Below are positions 1-8,894 of a DNA stretch of 64,000 nt, piece after piece; positions within the stretch are counted from its first letter, which is position 1, and each line of letters opens with the position of its first letter. The stretch comes from Ferruginibacter sp. (lineage in GTDB: Bacteria > Bacteroidota > Bacteroidia > Chitinophagales > Chitinophagaceae): positions 124,001 through 188,000 of the forward strand of contig JAGOAX010000007.1 of assembly GCA_017983695.1 (NCBI GenBank), given 5' to 3'. The notes below the pieces were generated by a model. That model searched no databases and was not told the origin of the DNA. It saw only the letters and a list, made by a program, of their open reading frames with translations. The translations under genes were made by a program, and so were the position numbers.

Positions 1-275
1 CCTTTGTTGGCAGCTTCCATTATACCGGGACCGCCACCTGTAATAATTCCAAAACCTTCTTCGGCAAGCCTTTTGGATATTTCAACTGCCAGTTCATAAT
101 ATTTATTGCCGGGTTTTGTTCTTGCACTTCCAAAAATTGAAATGCATGGCCCAATCCTGCTCAATGCTTCAAAGCCATCAACGAATTCTGCCATTATTTT
201 AAATATCTGCCAGCTGCTGTGTGCCTGACTCTCTTTCCAGTTTCTTTGTTTTGATACATTAATTGTTCCGTTCAT
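1..275 (-). CDS. LOG-family (TIGR00730-like) Rossmann-fold protein, C-terminus off the window
   Basis: Partial gene: the ATG is complementary to 273-275 and the reading frame runs off the left edge after about 91 codons. The visible part reads MNGTINVSKQRNW at its start, then SIFGSARTKPGNKYYELA, then ITGGGPGIMEAANKG at about residues 77-91. The GGGPGIMEA motif is the nucleotide-binding signature of the LOG/lysine-decarboxylase-like family, whose characterised members release cytokinin bases or hydrolyse nucleoside monophosphates. The N-terminal extension before the Rossmann fold fits the larger TIGR00730 subgroup. A second, shorter LOG protein lies at 2033-2569. The substrate cannot be read from the sequence. 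Confidence 0.85.
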   Translation of the reverse strand, partial: MNGTINVSKQRNWKESQAHSSWQIFKIMAEFVDGFEALSRIGPCISIFGSARTKPGNKYYELAVEISKRLAEEGFGIITGGGPGIMEAANK

Positions 276-374
276 TTTCGTGGTTTAACTTATAAATACA
301 ATGCCATTCCACACTTATATAAAAGATGGAATGGCACTAACTAACTTTGTAAAGATACTATTTTATTTGAGGAT

Positions 375-1964
375 TTAATGTGTTCCTAACCCATGAATGC
401 CGGCATCTGACACATCATCCTGCCTGGTTAATTCTTTTTTAACACCTTTTTTTGAAATAAGCCACAAGCCAATGAATGTAATTAGTCCATTAATCAGGAG
501 TAACTCAATACCTATCCTGTAATTACCAAACAATTCCGGAGAATAGATATTGAGCAGGTAACAAATTGCCGGAGCAATCAGGCATACTGCTGTTATTAAA
601 AAACTATTAGCCAGATTACGGTGTGTAAAAATGCCAAAAGCAAATAAGCCCAATAATGGCCCGTAAGTGTATCCTGCAAGATCTAAAATTTTATCAATGA
701 TACTGTTATCTGCAATTTTAAAGAAAACCCAAATGCATACCAGGAATATAAATGTAAAAGTGAAATGTACTGTAAGGCGTAATTTTTTCTTGGCTTTTTC
801 ATCCAGGTCATTTCTTTTTTTCAGGTCCAGCATGTCTATACAAAAACATGATGTAAGTGCAGTTAAAGCACCATCTGCACTTGGAAAAAGTGCTGAAATC
901 AGTGCAATGATAAATATAATACTCATGGCTGGAGGAAGCATATTCATTGCGACAGATGGAAACATTTTATCGCCTAAAATATTATTACCATCCAGTAATA
1001 ATTGTTTTACCATTTTACCATTTACCATTACCTCTGTATAAGCTGCACCTTTTGATGTAGTGTACAAATAAAGCAACCCACCTAAAACCAGGAAAAGAAA
1101 TAATACACTTACCAAAACAATACTCATGGTAATGATATTTTTCTGAGAATCGCCAAGACGTTTTACGCTGATATTCTTTTGCATCATTTCCTGGTCGAGC
1201 CCCGTCATAGCAATGGTAATAAAAGCGCCGCCAATAATCTGTTTTAGAAAAAAACCTTTGCTGTTAACATCGTAATTAAAAATATTAAAATACCCTCTGT
1301 TGCTTATTTCGCTAATAGCTTCTCCACCCGAGAGGTTAAGCTGATTTAATATAAATACTACACAAACTATCAACCCTCCAATCATTAATGAGGTTTGCAA
1401 AGTATCAGTATAAACAATTGTTTTTACACCACCTTCAAACGTATATAATAAGATCATTAATAAAATAACTGCTGCTGTAACTAAAAAAGGTACGCCTAAT
1501 TTATCAAGAATAAATATCTGAAGAACATTGATCACCAGGTATAACCTTGCTGTAGCGCCAACTGTACGGCTTATAATAAAGAATAATGCTCCGGTTTTAT
1601 AGGCAACAACTCCAAAACGCTGTAACAAGTAATTATAAATAGAAGTAAGGTTTAGCCGGTAGTATAAAGGAAGCAGGATAAAAGCTATAACGGCATAGCC
1701 AATCAAATATCCAAAAGCTACCTGCATATAGGCAAAGCCTTTAAAAGCCCCACCCGAAAAATCTCCCACACCGCCTGGTACACTTACAAATGTTACACCG
1801 CTAAGGCTTGTACCTATCATACCAAATGCCACCAGCATCCAGTTACTGTTTTTATTCCCACTGAAAAATGTATCGTTATTGCTGTTGCGGCTGGTATACC
1901 ATGCTACAACCAGCAGAATTAAAAAATATGCAATTACAAATGAAAACAAAACTAAAGGACTCAT
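375..1964 (-). CDS. Sodium/solute symporter (SSS family)
   Basis: The 529-residue protein is almost entirely hydrophobic, with about 13 membrane segments starting at residue 3. The SSS-family core is visible as GTSLSGVTFVSVPGGVGDF near residues 52-70, and a conserved SALFPSADGALTALTS segment lies near residue 360. Family members import a solute (sugar, amino acid, sialic acid, vitamin or similar) with sodium across the inner membrane. The substrate cannot be decided from sequence. The length is normal for the family. The gene sits between two LOG-family genes, divergent from the one at 2033, with a 68-base AT-rich gap that must hold both 5' regions. Confidence 0.9.
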   Translation of the reverse strand: MSPLVLFSFVIAYFLILLVVAWYTSRNSNNDTFFSGNKNSNWMLVAFGMIGTSLSGVTFVSVPGGVGDFSGGAFKGFAYMQVAFGYLIGYAVIAFILLPLYYRLNLTSIYNYLLQRFGVVAYKTGALFFIISRTVGATARLYLVINVLQIFILDKLGVPFLVTAAVILLMILLYTFEGGVKTIVYTDTLQTSLMIGGLIVCVVFILNQLNLSGGEAISEISNRGYFNIFNYDVNSKGFFLKQIIGGAFITIAMTGLDQEMMQKNISVKRLGDSQKNIITMSIVLVSVLFLFLVLGGLLYLYTTSKGAAYTEVMVNGKMVKQLLLDGNNILGDKMFPSVAMNMLPPAMSIIFIIALISALFPSADGALTALTSCFCIDMLDLKKRNDLDEKAKKKLRLTVHFTFTFIFLVCIWVFFKIADNSIIDKILDLAGYTYGPLLGLFAFGIFTHRNLANSFLITAVCLIAPAICYLLNIYSPELFGNYRIGIELLLINGLITFIGLWLISKKGVKKELTRQDDVSDAGIHGLGTH

Positions 1965-2032
1965 AAAAGAATTTATAATGATTTATTAATAGCGAATAAT
2001 TAGCTTGCAATAAAATTCAAGTTAATTAATTT

Positions 2033-2569
2033 ATGGCAATTAAATCATTAGCAGTTTTTTGTGGTAGCAAAAACGGCAACAACCCATTGTTTGTAACTCA
2101 TGCAAAGCAGTTAGGCCATATACTGGCAGAAAAAAATATTACATTAATTTATGGCGGCGGCAATAAAGGCATTATGGGTGCAGTGGCCAATGCGGTATTG
2201 GAAAAAAATGGAAAAGTAACCGGTATTATTCCGCAGTTATTAACAGACAGGGAGCATAGCCACCATGGCATTACTGAATTAATTGTTGTTGAAGATATGC
2301 ACATCCGTAAAAAAATGCTGTACGAAAAATGTGACGCCGCAATTATTTTACCCGGCGGTTTTGGAACCCTTGATGAATTGTTTGAAATGCTTACCTGGAA
2401 TCAATTAAGCATCCACAGTAAAGAAATTTATATTTTAAATACTGCAGGTTTTTACGATCATTTATTAGCACATGCAAAAAAGATGCAACAGGAAAACTTT
2501 TTGTATGATAATATTGAAGACAGGATAACTATACTTTCGTCTCCGGATGAAATAGAAAATTTTCTTTAG
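2033..2569 (+). CDS. LOG family protein, probable cytokinin-riboside-monophosphate phosphoribohydrolase type
   Basis: The 178-residue protein has the full short LOG layout: Rossmann start LAVFCGSKNG (residues 6-15), GGGNKGIMG (41-49), MHIRKKM (89-95) and the PGGFGTLDE signature (107-115). In characterised members the Arg of MHxRK and the Glu of PGGxGTxxE are catalytic, releasing the base from a nucleoside 5'-monophosphate. In non-plant bacteria the real role is often nucleotide salvage. The start ATG follows an AT-rich leader without a clear Shine-Dalgarno. The last four bases overlap the stop of the convergent gene at 2566-3189. Confidence 0.9.
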   Translation: MAIKSLAVFCGSKNGNNPLFVTHAKQLGHILAEKNITLIYGGGNKGIMGAVANAVLEKNGKVTGIIPQLLTDREHSHHGITELIVVEDMHIRKKMLYEKCDAAIILPGGFGTLDELFEMLTWNQLSIHSKEIYILNTAGFYDHLLAHAKKMQQENFLYDNIEDRITILSSPDEIENFL

Positions 2570-3189
2570 AATCTTCTTCTGTTATTTCTTCCCTGGAATA
2601 AAGGAACTTGCAAGCCGGCCTTTATTATCGGCTGAGCCCTTAAAGAGCCATCCTGCAACTGCTCAACATAAGGCGAGTTGATATCTTTAGTTACATCAAA
2701 CATTATAGAAAGATAATAAAACATTGTACCCACTCCTTCCCTGCCGCTGCAATAGCCAGCCCCAACTAATAAGCTGTTGGCATCTACCTTATATTTTTCT
2801 ATCGGGCCATTATATGCAGGCTTGTAAGTTATAGAAGTAAAATTATGCTCAAATGTACCCTGAACAAAAAGCATATTTACCGGATATATCCTTGCAAATA
2901 CACCCGGCCCATACACCAACTGGCGGTATTTATCGCCTGAGTAATCTCTTTGGCCGGTATAAGTAAAGTTTACAAGTACGCCGGCATCTATTATTTTATT
3001 AATGCTGTATCCAAAACAAGGACTGATGCCCAATACGGTACCACCACTGTAAAACGATGCTGTAATACTTCCACCAGTAAACAAATTTTCCTTTTTAAAG
3101 CCTTTTGTTTTCGTCTCAGTTTCTTCTTGCTGTGCTTGTAACGAAACTGCCATTACCATCATTATAATAACTCCAACTAACTTTTTCAT
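2566..3189 (-). CDS. Outer-membrane beta-barrel protein, uncharacterised
   Basis: The 207-residue protein starts with a Sec signal peptide (MKKLVGVIIMMVMAVSLQAQ, cleavage probably after residue 20). A charged EETETKTKGFKKE stretch follows, then alternating hydrophobic/polar strands rich in Gly and aromatics (SITASFYSGG, LGISPCFGYSINK, DAGVLVNFTYTGQ, YGPGVFARIYP). This pattern fits a small 8-stranded outer-membrane barrel of the kind common in Bacteroidota. No named family is recognised and no function is proposed. It converges with the LOG gene with a four-base overlap. Confidence 0.75.
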   Translation of the reverse strand: MKKLVGVIIMMVMAVSLQAQQEETETKTKGFKKENLFTGGSITASFYSGGTVLGISPCFGYSINKIIDAGVLVNFTYTGQRDYSGDKYRQLVYGPGVFARIYPVNMLFVQGTFEHNFTSITYKPAYNGPIEKYKVDANSLLVGAGYCSGREGVGTMFYYLSIMFDVTKDINSPYVEQLQDGSLRAQPIIKAGLQVPLFQGRNNRRRF

Positions 3190-3332
3190 ACTTTTTAAAT
3201 TTACGGGCCATGTAACATTAATACTGTAAAAATCGTATAAAATACTGACGTGATAAAATGATGCTATTGAAGATAACTCCTTTTAAAATGTTAATTTTTA
3301 TTAACACACTAAAAAAAATAAAAACTGCTGAT

Positions 3333-3340
3333 TATATTTG
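3333..3340 (+). promoter_or_regulatory. Candidate -7 element TATATTTG
   Basis: TATATTTG matches the Bacteroidota sigma-70 -7 consensus TAnnTTTG and lies 46 bases before the start codon of the repeat-helix gene at 3387. No convincing TTTG/TTG -33 element is seen at the usual spacing, so support is moderate. Confidence 0.4.
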
Positions 3341-3386
3341 TTACGAAATTATTCGTATTTAATTATTAAACCAACAAAGTAAAGCC

Positions 3387-3986
3387 ATGAAACAATTTAT
3401 TTTAAAACACAAAAAATCTGTAGCCGGTATTGCTGCAGCACTCCTTATTGGTATTATTACCATGTCTTTCCAGGACACACCTTTTTTTCCAAAATCTTTA
3501 GGTGTGCAGGAAATTTATGAAGACACTACAAAGCCTAAGGCAAAAGTTAACCAGGCCGAAATTGACAAAGCAATGAAAGAACTGCAGGTAACTTTGCAGC
3601 AACTTGCCGAGCAGATGAAGCAGATTGACATGAACCAGATTAATGCTGACATCAGCAAAGCATTAAAAGAAGTAGATGTACAAAAAATTATGGAAGAAGT
3701 ACAATTAAGCCTGAAGGAAGTGGACATGAAAAAAATTATGGAAGAGGTAAGTAACAGCTTAAAAGAAATAGATGTTAAGGCAATTAATAAAGAGGTACAG
3801 GAAGCCTTAAAAGAAGTGGACATGAACAAAATAAATAAAGAAATTGAAGCGGCAATGAAAGAAGTAAAACTGGAATTAAAAAATATTAACACCGACGAAA
3901 TAAAAAAGGAACTGGAAAAAGTAAAGGAAGAACTGGAAAAAGCTAAAGAAGAATTAAAGAAAGCAAAAAAGACAAGCGCCGTTTAA
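3387..3986 (+). CDS. Membrane-anchored charged helical protein with five 16-residue repeats
   Basis: The 199-residue protein has a short basic N-terminus and one hydrophobic segment (residues 11-27), so it is anchored or exported. The rest is highly charged and helical. Residues 80-159 are five tandem 16-residue repeats of the form (V/I)D(M/V)xxIxxE(V/I)xxxLKE, starting at residues 80, 96, 112, 128 and 144. They are followed by a Lys/Glu-rich helix to the end (EELEKAKEELKKAKK). The 16-residue period is neither a heptad nor a hendecad. No enzyme motif is visible. Similar DxxxIxxEVxxALKE runs occur, to my recollection, in stalk or linker regions of Bacteroidota M56-type peptidases. A strong hairpin terminator follows. 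Function unknown. Confidence 0.75.
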   Translation: MKQFILKHKKSVAGIAAALLIGIITMSFQDTPFFPKSLGVQEIYEDTTKPKAKVNQAEIDKAMKELQVTLQQLAEQMKQIDMNQINADISKALKEVDVQKIMEEVQLSLKEVDMKKIMEEVSNSLKEIDVKAINKEVQEALKEVDMNKINKEIEAAMKEVKLELKNINTDEIKKELEKVKEELEKAKEELKKAKKTSAV

Positions 3987-4004
3987 TAAACGACCGGAAA
4001 AACT

Positions 4005-4038
4005 AAAATAGCCCCCCAACAAGTTGGGGGGCTATTTT
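4005..4038. terminator. Bidirectional rho-independent terminator
   Basis: A perfect inverted repeat: 16-base arms AAAATAGCCCCCCAAC and GTTGGGGGGCTATTTT around a two-base centre. The A/T ends give a U-tract on either strand. It sits between the convergent genes ending at 3986 (+) and 4058 (-) and can serve both. Confidence 0.92.
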
Positions 4039-4057
4039 CATTTATATAATAGAAGAC

Positions 4058-5080
4058 TTAATAAAAACTTGGGCACATGGTAGCTCTGTCCTGATGCTGC
4101 GGATAAAAACCTTTTTTGATGATGCTGATTTCGCTGGCGCCACGATAATTATTGAATTTGTTTAAAGATGATACCGTAGCATCGTAACTAAATGTAAAAC
4201 GGATACTATTCACTTCAACACCAACCATTGGTACAACAGCATCTCCAAGGCGATAGTACAAGCCGCCAATCAGTTGCTTTTCGCCAAACTCTGATAAATT
4301 ATAATTCCCGTTTAAACCAACTACCAACTCCGATGCTTTTGCCTGCGTGCTGAAATACGCATTGGGGTTTATGATTACCCTGTCATTCACTTTTACAATT
4401 GCATTTAAAAACCCAATATGCCGCATTGGAATTCTACCGGCATTTGTAAGATCATTAAAAAAAGTTTCTTTGGGCCTGTTTACATGGTGAATGGAATAAC
4501 CTGCGTTAATGTAAATATCTTCTCTTGGAAAATAAGCATAGTTCATGCCCGCCTGCACATCCATATAACTTACATTGTTGTTTGTTAAACTAACATTTGT
4601 AAAAGGATTATCAAAGAATTTACCATCAAACTGATCGGGGAATTTAAGTTTACTCTGGTCGATACGTTTGTTGGCCCAGCCCACATTAAACCCGGCACTG
4701 AGCAAGCTGCTGTTACCAAGCATTTGATGATAAGCCAGCGAACCATATATTTTTGTGCTGCGTAAACCTCCGCTTCCGGCTACATCATTTAATAAAACGC
4801 CGCCAACACCCAGCCAGCCATTCTCTAATTTATCTCTCAACAATTGAGCATCGGCAAAAATACTGGTGGTTTTATAAGGCACTGTCATTACTGCACTCCA
4901 CTGGTTGCGGTAGTTAACTCCCAAACGATAATCTGCATCGGGAATAAAGCCCGTGTTGGCAGGATTGGTTGTTAACGGTGAATTAAAGAATTGAGAAAAA
5001 TGCAGATCCTGTGCCTGCAAAGAAAATGCAAACAGTAAACTGCAAATTGTAAATACTGATATCTTTTTATTCGCCTTCAT
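4058..5080 (-). CDS. PorP/SprF family type IX secretion membrane protein
   Basis: The 340-residue protein has a signal peptide ending LFAFSLQAQ, followed at once by the family hallmark DLHFSQFFNSPLTTNPANTG (residues 25-44). Repeated barrel strands follow, such as YRLGVNYRNQW and LSAGFNVGWANKR. PorP/SprF proteins are outer-membrane partners of T9SS that are normally encoded next to a cargo with a type-B (CHU_C) C-terminal signal. That is the case here: the 1226-residue cargo gene is just upstream on the same strand, 33 bases away. The length is typical (about 300-350 residues). The pair is probably co-transcribed, cargo first. Confidence 0.93.
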   Translation of the reverse strand: MKANKKISVFTICSLLFAFSLQAQDLHFSQFFNSPLTTNPANTGFIPDADYRLGVNYRNQWSAVMTVPYKTTSIFADAQLLRDKLENGWLGVGGVLLNDVAGSGGLRSTKIYGSLAYHQMLGNSSLLSAGFNVGWANKRIDQSKLKFPDQFDGKFFDNPFTNVSLTNNNVSYMDVQAGMNYAYFPREDIYINAGYSIHHVNRPKETFFNDLTNAGRIPMRHIGFLNAIVKVNDRVIINPNAYFSTQAKASELVVGLNGNYNLSEFGEKQLIGGLYYRLGDAVVPMVGVEVNSIRFTFSYDATVSSLNKFNNYRGASEISIIKKGFYPQHQDRATMCPSFY

Positions 5081-5113
5081 TCTTTATTTATCTTTCCTTA
5101 CGCTGATTGTCAA

Positions 5114-8100
5114 TTATCTTAATAATGATATATCGCCTGTTTTTCTTAATTTTTTACCATCGGTAAATTCTACATCAAGTGTATAAGTGTACACATCCAT
5201 TGGTTGTAACACACCTTTAAATTTACCATCCCAACCCTGGCTTAAATCTGTTGTAGCAAATACCAGCTGCCCCCAGCGGTTGTATATTTTCCAGCTCATT
5301 TTACCAATACCAAAGCCTTCTACTTTTACAATACCATTATTATATCCGTTGCCCGAAAATCTTCCCGGTGTAAAAGCATTTGGCACATCGAGTAAAGGCA
5401 GTACAATAATAGGAACATCGTTTATTACTGTATCCACACAATCAGCATCATTAAACGCAAGTAATACCACTCTAAAAGTATCTGTTTTGTTAAACTGGTG
5501 TATTGGGTTTACATCTGTTGATGATGATCCATCGCCAAAATCCCATAAATATCTTGTAGCACCTACCGATAAATTAGTAAATACTGTTTTAGTATTTTCA
5601 ACAGGAGGATTGGGACTCCATGTAAAGTTTGCTGTTGGTATTGGATACACGGTTATGGTAAAGTAAGCCGAAGTATCCACTTTGTTACAGGTGGTACTGT
5701 CAAATGCAATTAAACGTACATCGTAAGAGCCTACTAAATTATAAGTATGTATGGGTTCAAAATCAGTTGAAAAGGTACCATCGCCAAAATCCCACAGCCA
5801 GTTTATACCACCCAGCGAATTATTCTTAAATACAGGTGTATAAGGCACACAGCCTCTTGTACTGGTACTGAACAATGCTTTTACATTAGGATTAATCCTT
5901 AACATTTTTACAGTGTCCTGCGGCGAATTACAAAAAACTGTATCATCTACTGTTAATGTAATATTATACGAACCTGTTGAAGGAAATGTATGAATCTGGG
6001 CACCCAAACCTGCACGTACCTGTGGCGACCCATCACCAAAATCCCAGATAAAAGTACGGTTGGTATATACAGGTAAAGCTGCAGTGGTTAAGTTATCGAA
6101 CCGGTAGCGTAAACTGGTACAACTATCTAATTTTGTAAAAGAAAAGTCAGGCACTACTTCATTGTTACCCACTCTAACAGTTATATATGCCGTGTCGGAA
6201 ATATTACAGGTAGCAGAATCAATAGAAATTAATTTAACCCTGTAAGTGCCTACCTGGCCATACGTATGTGAGGTGGAATTGTTAGGAGCAAATGTGGTAT
6301 CTGTTTTAGTATAAGTAATATCGCCATAATCCCAGATATACATTTTACCCTTTGCCAAAGTATCAATAAAGTTTATTAAAACCGGTACACAACCAATGGT
6401 ATCAATTACCCCATCGATGGTTGCTTTTACACTGGCGCCAACACCTGCAAAATTCATTTCAATTTTTACAGCTGCTTCATTGCAATTAGTAGAGCCATTA
6501 TTTATAGACCAAACCCCTGGTGTTGTAGGAAAAACTGCCCCACGGCTGCAATTTGCACACATGGCCTGGTAAATAATTCCGTTGGCATCAAAACGACTGG
6601 TACCGCCATCAACATGATCGCCGGTGCCACCATTTTGCCCAAAGTGGGAACCAAAAAGCTGGCTCACCCCGTTTTTCTCTAAAACAAAAAAGTAAAAGTC
6701 AGCACCATCGGCTGCAGGTAATCCCGGTAGCTGATCTTTTAAGGGCAGCCCATTTGTACCAGATGTTGGATAATTTTGTTGTCCGTTAATACCACCTCCC
6801 CAACCCGATACATAAACATTCTGGCAGCGGTCAACTAAAAATGCAGTTGGCGAAAGATTAGGCTCTGTTGAGTTGGTGCCAAAAACTGTAGAATATACAT
6901 AGCCTGAAAGATCTGGCTGCAATTTGCTGATAAATTGCTTACCTCCGGTACTGCTGAAACCAACATTAAATACCAGCCAGCTACCATTTGTAGTGCCCAT
7001 TATATACGGAAACCCAAATCTATCAAACTGAATACCATATATCAGGTCGTTGCCTGATGTACCCATGTAAGTGGTTTTAATAATTGCAGACCCGGCAGGC
7101 GTTATTTGTGTAATAAACCCATCAGTTTGCCCACCCCGGTAAGTACCGCTGATAACTCCTGCTTTATCTCCCTGTAAATCTGTACTGGTGGTGCCGCCTG
7201 CTACATATATATTTCCAGTTACAGGATTTATTGATAATACAAAACAGGCATCGTCTCCATTGCCCCCAAAATAGGTGCTGAATAAGACTGTTGCAAGGTT
7301 AGGTGTAAACTTAATTATTACACCATCCTGCCGGCCACCGCCAAAATTGGGTTGTAATGGATTTACTGTAGGGAAACCGTTGGCCTGGTTGGGAGCAGCA
7401 TTAGATGATTGTGTACAGGATGCCAGGCAAATATTTCCATTACCATCTACTATTACCTCACTTCTTGCATCATCACCATAATTCCTTCTTGTTGCATCTG
7501 TACCGGAAATGCCAACATACTTAGCCCTTATATTTACACCATCATTACCTGTACCACCGATTATTGCAGAGGCTAAGAGTGCTGTACCTGTGGCATTAAA
7601 CTTGGTTATAACAATATCATAGTTTTGGGTAGTACTGCTATTGCCGGGACCAAGTGCCGGGGTAGTAACAGGGTAATTTTTTGAAGAACTTCTGCCAGCA
7701 ATAATTAAATTTCCCTGAGCATCGCAGATCATACTATGGGGCTGCTCATTACTGCTGCCACCTAAATAAGTAGCATACAAGCGTTGGCTGCCGTTTGCAG
7801 AAAATTTAAAAAAAGCCATATCATATGGCCCATTACTGTCTTCATTTACACCATTGCCAAAATTCACCTGTATTGCACCCGGAGATACCGGATAACCACT
7901 ACCAAGAGAAATGCCCCCGGCATAAAAACTACCGTCTGGACCAGGTGTAGCAGTATATCCCCAATTGTCTGCTGAACTGCCGGTAAAGGATGAAAAAATT
8001 AATGAAGGATCAATCACTAATGTTTCATCGGCTTTATAGTTACTTACTTTAAATGTTACCACATTATTCTTAACCACATATTTGCAATCAACAGCTTCTC

Positions 8101-8794
8101 TTTTGCCATAAACCGATTGATAGGTGTACGGGTATAATTCTTTTACACTGCCTACAGATGTACCAATAATTAATTCCTTGTTTTTAACTTCCAGTTTTTC
8201 AACGCCGTCATACCGCATAGCAATGGCATTGGGGTTACCGCCGGGCCGTACAACCAGGTCGTATTTTAGTTGATCTCCTTCTGAGTAATAACGTACATCA
8301 ATATTAGGATATACATTTTTATAAGTAACCGCCTGGTATATTTTACAATCGCCGGCCCATTTACTTGCATCGTTACCTACAAAATAATTATTGTAGGTAG
8401 ACAATACTTTATCGGGGATGGCCTGTATGCTGTTACTGCTGCCTAAAAAGTTCACTTTGTATGCATGAGAATGCAGTGTAACTGCAGGATAAGTATTTAC
8501 TGGTGGTTGGGCATTAGTACTGGAAGCCGGAGCCGGGCCGGCATTGGAATTTTTGGCATGACCATGTTGTATTTCTGAAAGCTTTTGCAGATCTGCCGGA
8601 TTATGCAACAGCACAGTAAACCCTTTATTTTCCAGGAAGAAAGAACCTGTTGTAAAATCGCCCCTGAAATTAACTTTACTATCCCACTGCCCTTTATTCT
8701 CTACAAATTCCATTTGGGCATTAGCGTTGTAAGCAACAAATATTGTTGTGGCAAGCGCTAAAAAAAACTTAGTTATTTTGTTCAAAATGATCAA
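5114..8794 (-). CDS. Large T9SS cargo: DUF7948/SBBP-type head, PKD domains, CHU_C sorting domain
   Basis: 1226 residues with a signal peptide ending AYNANAQ. The start of the mature protein, FVENKGQWDSKVNFRGDF (about residues 30-47), is the DUF7948 signature. A six- to seven-fold SBBP-like propeller region follows, with repeats such as YATYLGGSSNEQPHSM and FSTYFGGNGDDACFVL. Four PKD-type domains follow in the C-terminal third, three of them with a clear WDFGDG motif. The last ~90 residues (VPNAFTPGRFSGNGYNNG ... YNRWGQLVF ... WDGKFKG) form the gliding-motility CHU_C/type-B T9SS signal. The protein is therefore exported through T9SS and probably surface-attached. Its ligand is unknown. It forms a unit with the downstream PorP/SprF gene. 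Confidence 0.92.
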   Translation of the reverse strand: MIILNKITKFFLALATTIFVAYNANAQMEFVENKGQWDSKVNFRGDFTTGSFFLENKGFTVLLHNPADLQKLSEIQHGHAKNSNAGPAPASSTNAQPPVNTYPAVTLHSHAYKVNFLGSSNSIQAIPDKVLSTYNNYFVGNDASKWAGDCKIYQAVTYKNVYPNIDVRYYSEGDQLKYDLVVRPGGNPNAIAMRYDGVEKLEVKNKELIIGTSVGSVKELYPYTYQSVYGKREAVDCKYVVKNNVVTFKVSNYKADETLVIDPSLIFSSFTGSSADNWGYTATPGPDGSFYAGGISLGSGYPVSPGAIQVNFGNGVNEDSNGPYDMAFFKFSANGSQRLYATYLGGSSNEQPHSMICDAQGNLIIAGRSSSKNYPVTTPALGPGNSSTTQNYDIVITKFNATGTALLASAIIGGTGNDGVNIRAKYVGISGTDATRRNYGDDARSEVIVDGNGNICLASCTQSSNAAPNQANGFPTVNPLQPNFGGGRQDGVIIKFTPNLATVLFSTYFGGNGDDACFVLSINPVTGNIYVAGGTTSTDLQGDKAGVISGTYRGGQTDGFITQITPAGSAIIKTTYMGTSGNDLIYGIQFDRFGFPYIMGTTNGSWLVFNVGFSSTGGKQFISKLQPDLSGYVYSTVFGTNSTEPNLSPTAFLVDRCQNVYVSGWGGGINGQQNYPTSGTNGLPLKDQLPGLPAADGADFYFFVLEKNGVSQLFGSHFGQNGGTGDHVDGGTSRFDANGIIYQAMCANCSRGAVFPTTPGVWSINNGSTNCNEAAVKIEMNFAGVGASVKATIDGVIDTIGCVPVLINFIDTLAKGKMYIWDYGDITYTKTDTTFAPNNSTSHTYGQVGTYRVKLISIDSATCNISDTAYITVRVGNNEVVPDFSFTKLDSCTSLRYRFDNLTTAALPVYTNRTFIWDFGDGSPQVRAGLGAQIHTFPSTGSYNITLTVDDTVFCNSPQDTVKMLRINPNVKALFSTSTRGCVPYTPVFKNNSLGGINWLWDFGDGTFSTDFEPIHTYNLVGSYDVRLIAFDSTTCNKVDTSAYFTITVYPIPTANFTWSPNPPVENTKTVFTNLSVGATRYLWDFGDGSSSTDVNPIHQFNKTDTFRVVLLAFNDADCVDTVINDVPIIVLPLLDVPNAFTPGRFSGNGYNNGIVKVEGFGIGKMSWKIYNRWGQLVFATTDLSQGWDGKFKGVLQPMDVYTYTLDVEFTDGKKLRKTGDISLLR

Positions 8795-8894
8795 CTATAT
8801 TTTTTTACAATGTACATAAATATAACCACACATTCAATGATATTGTTCTCAAGATATCTACCGGATTTTTTATACGGCACCATTTAAATAACAC

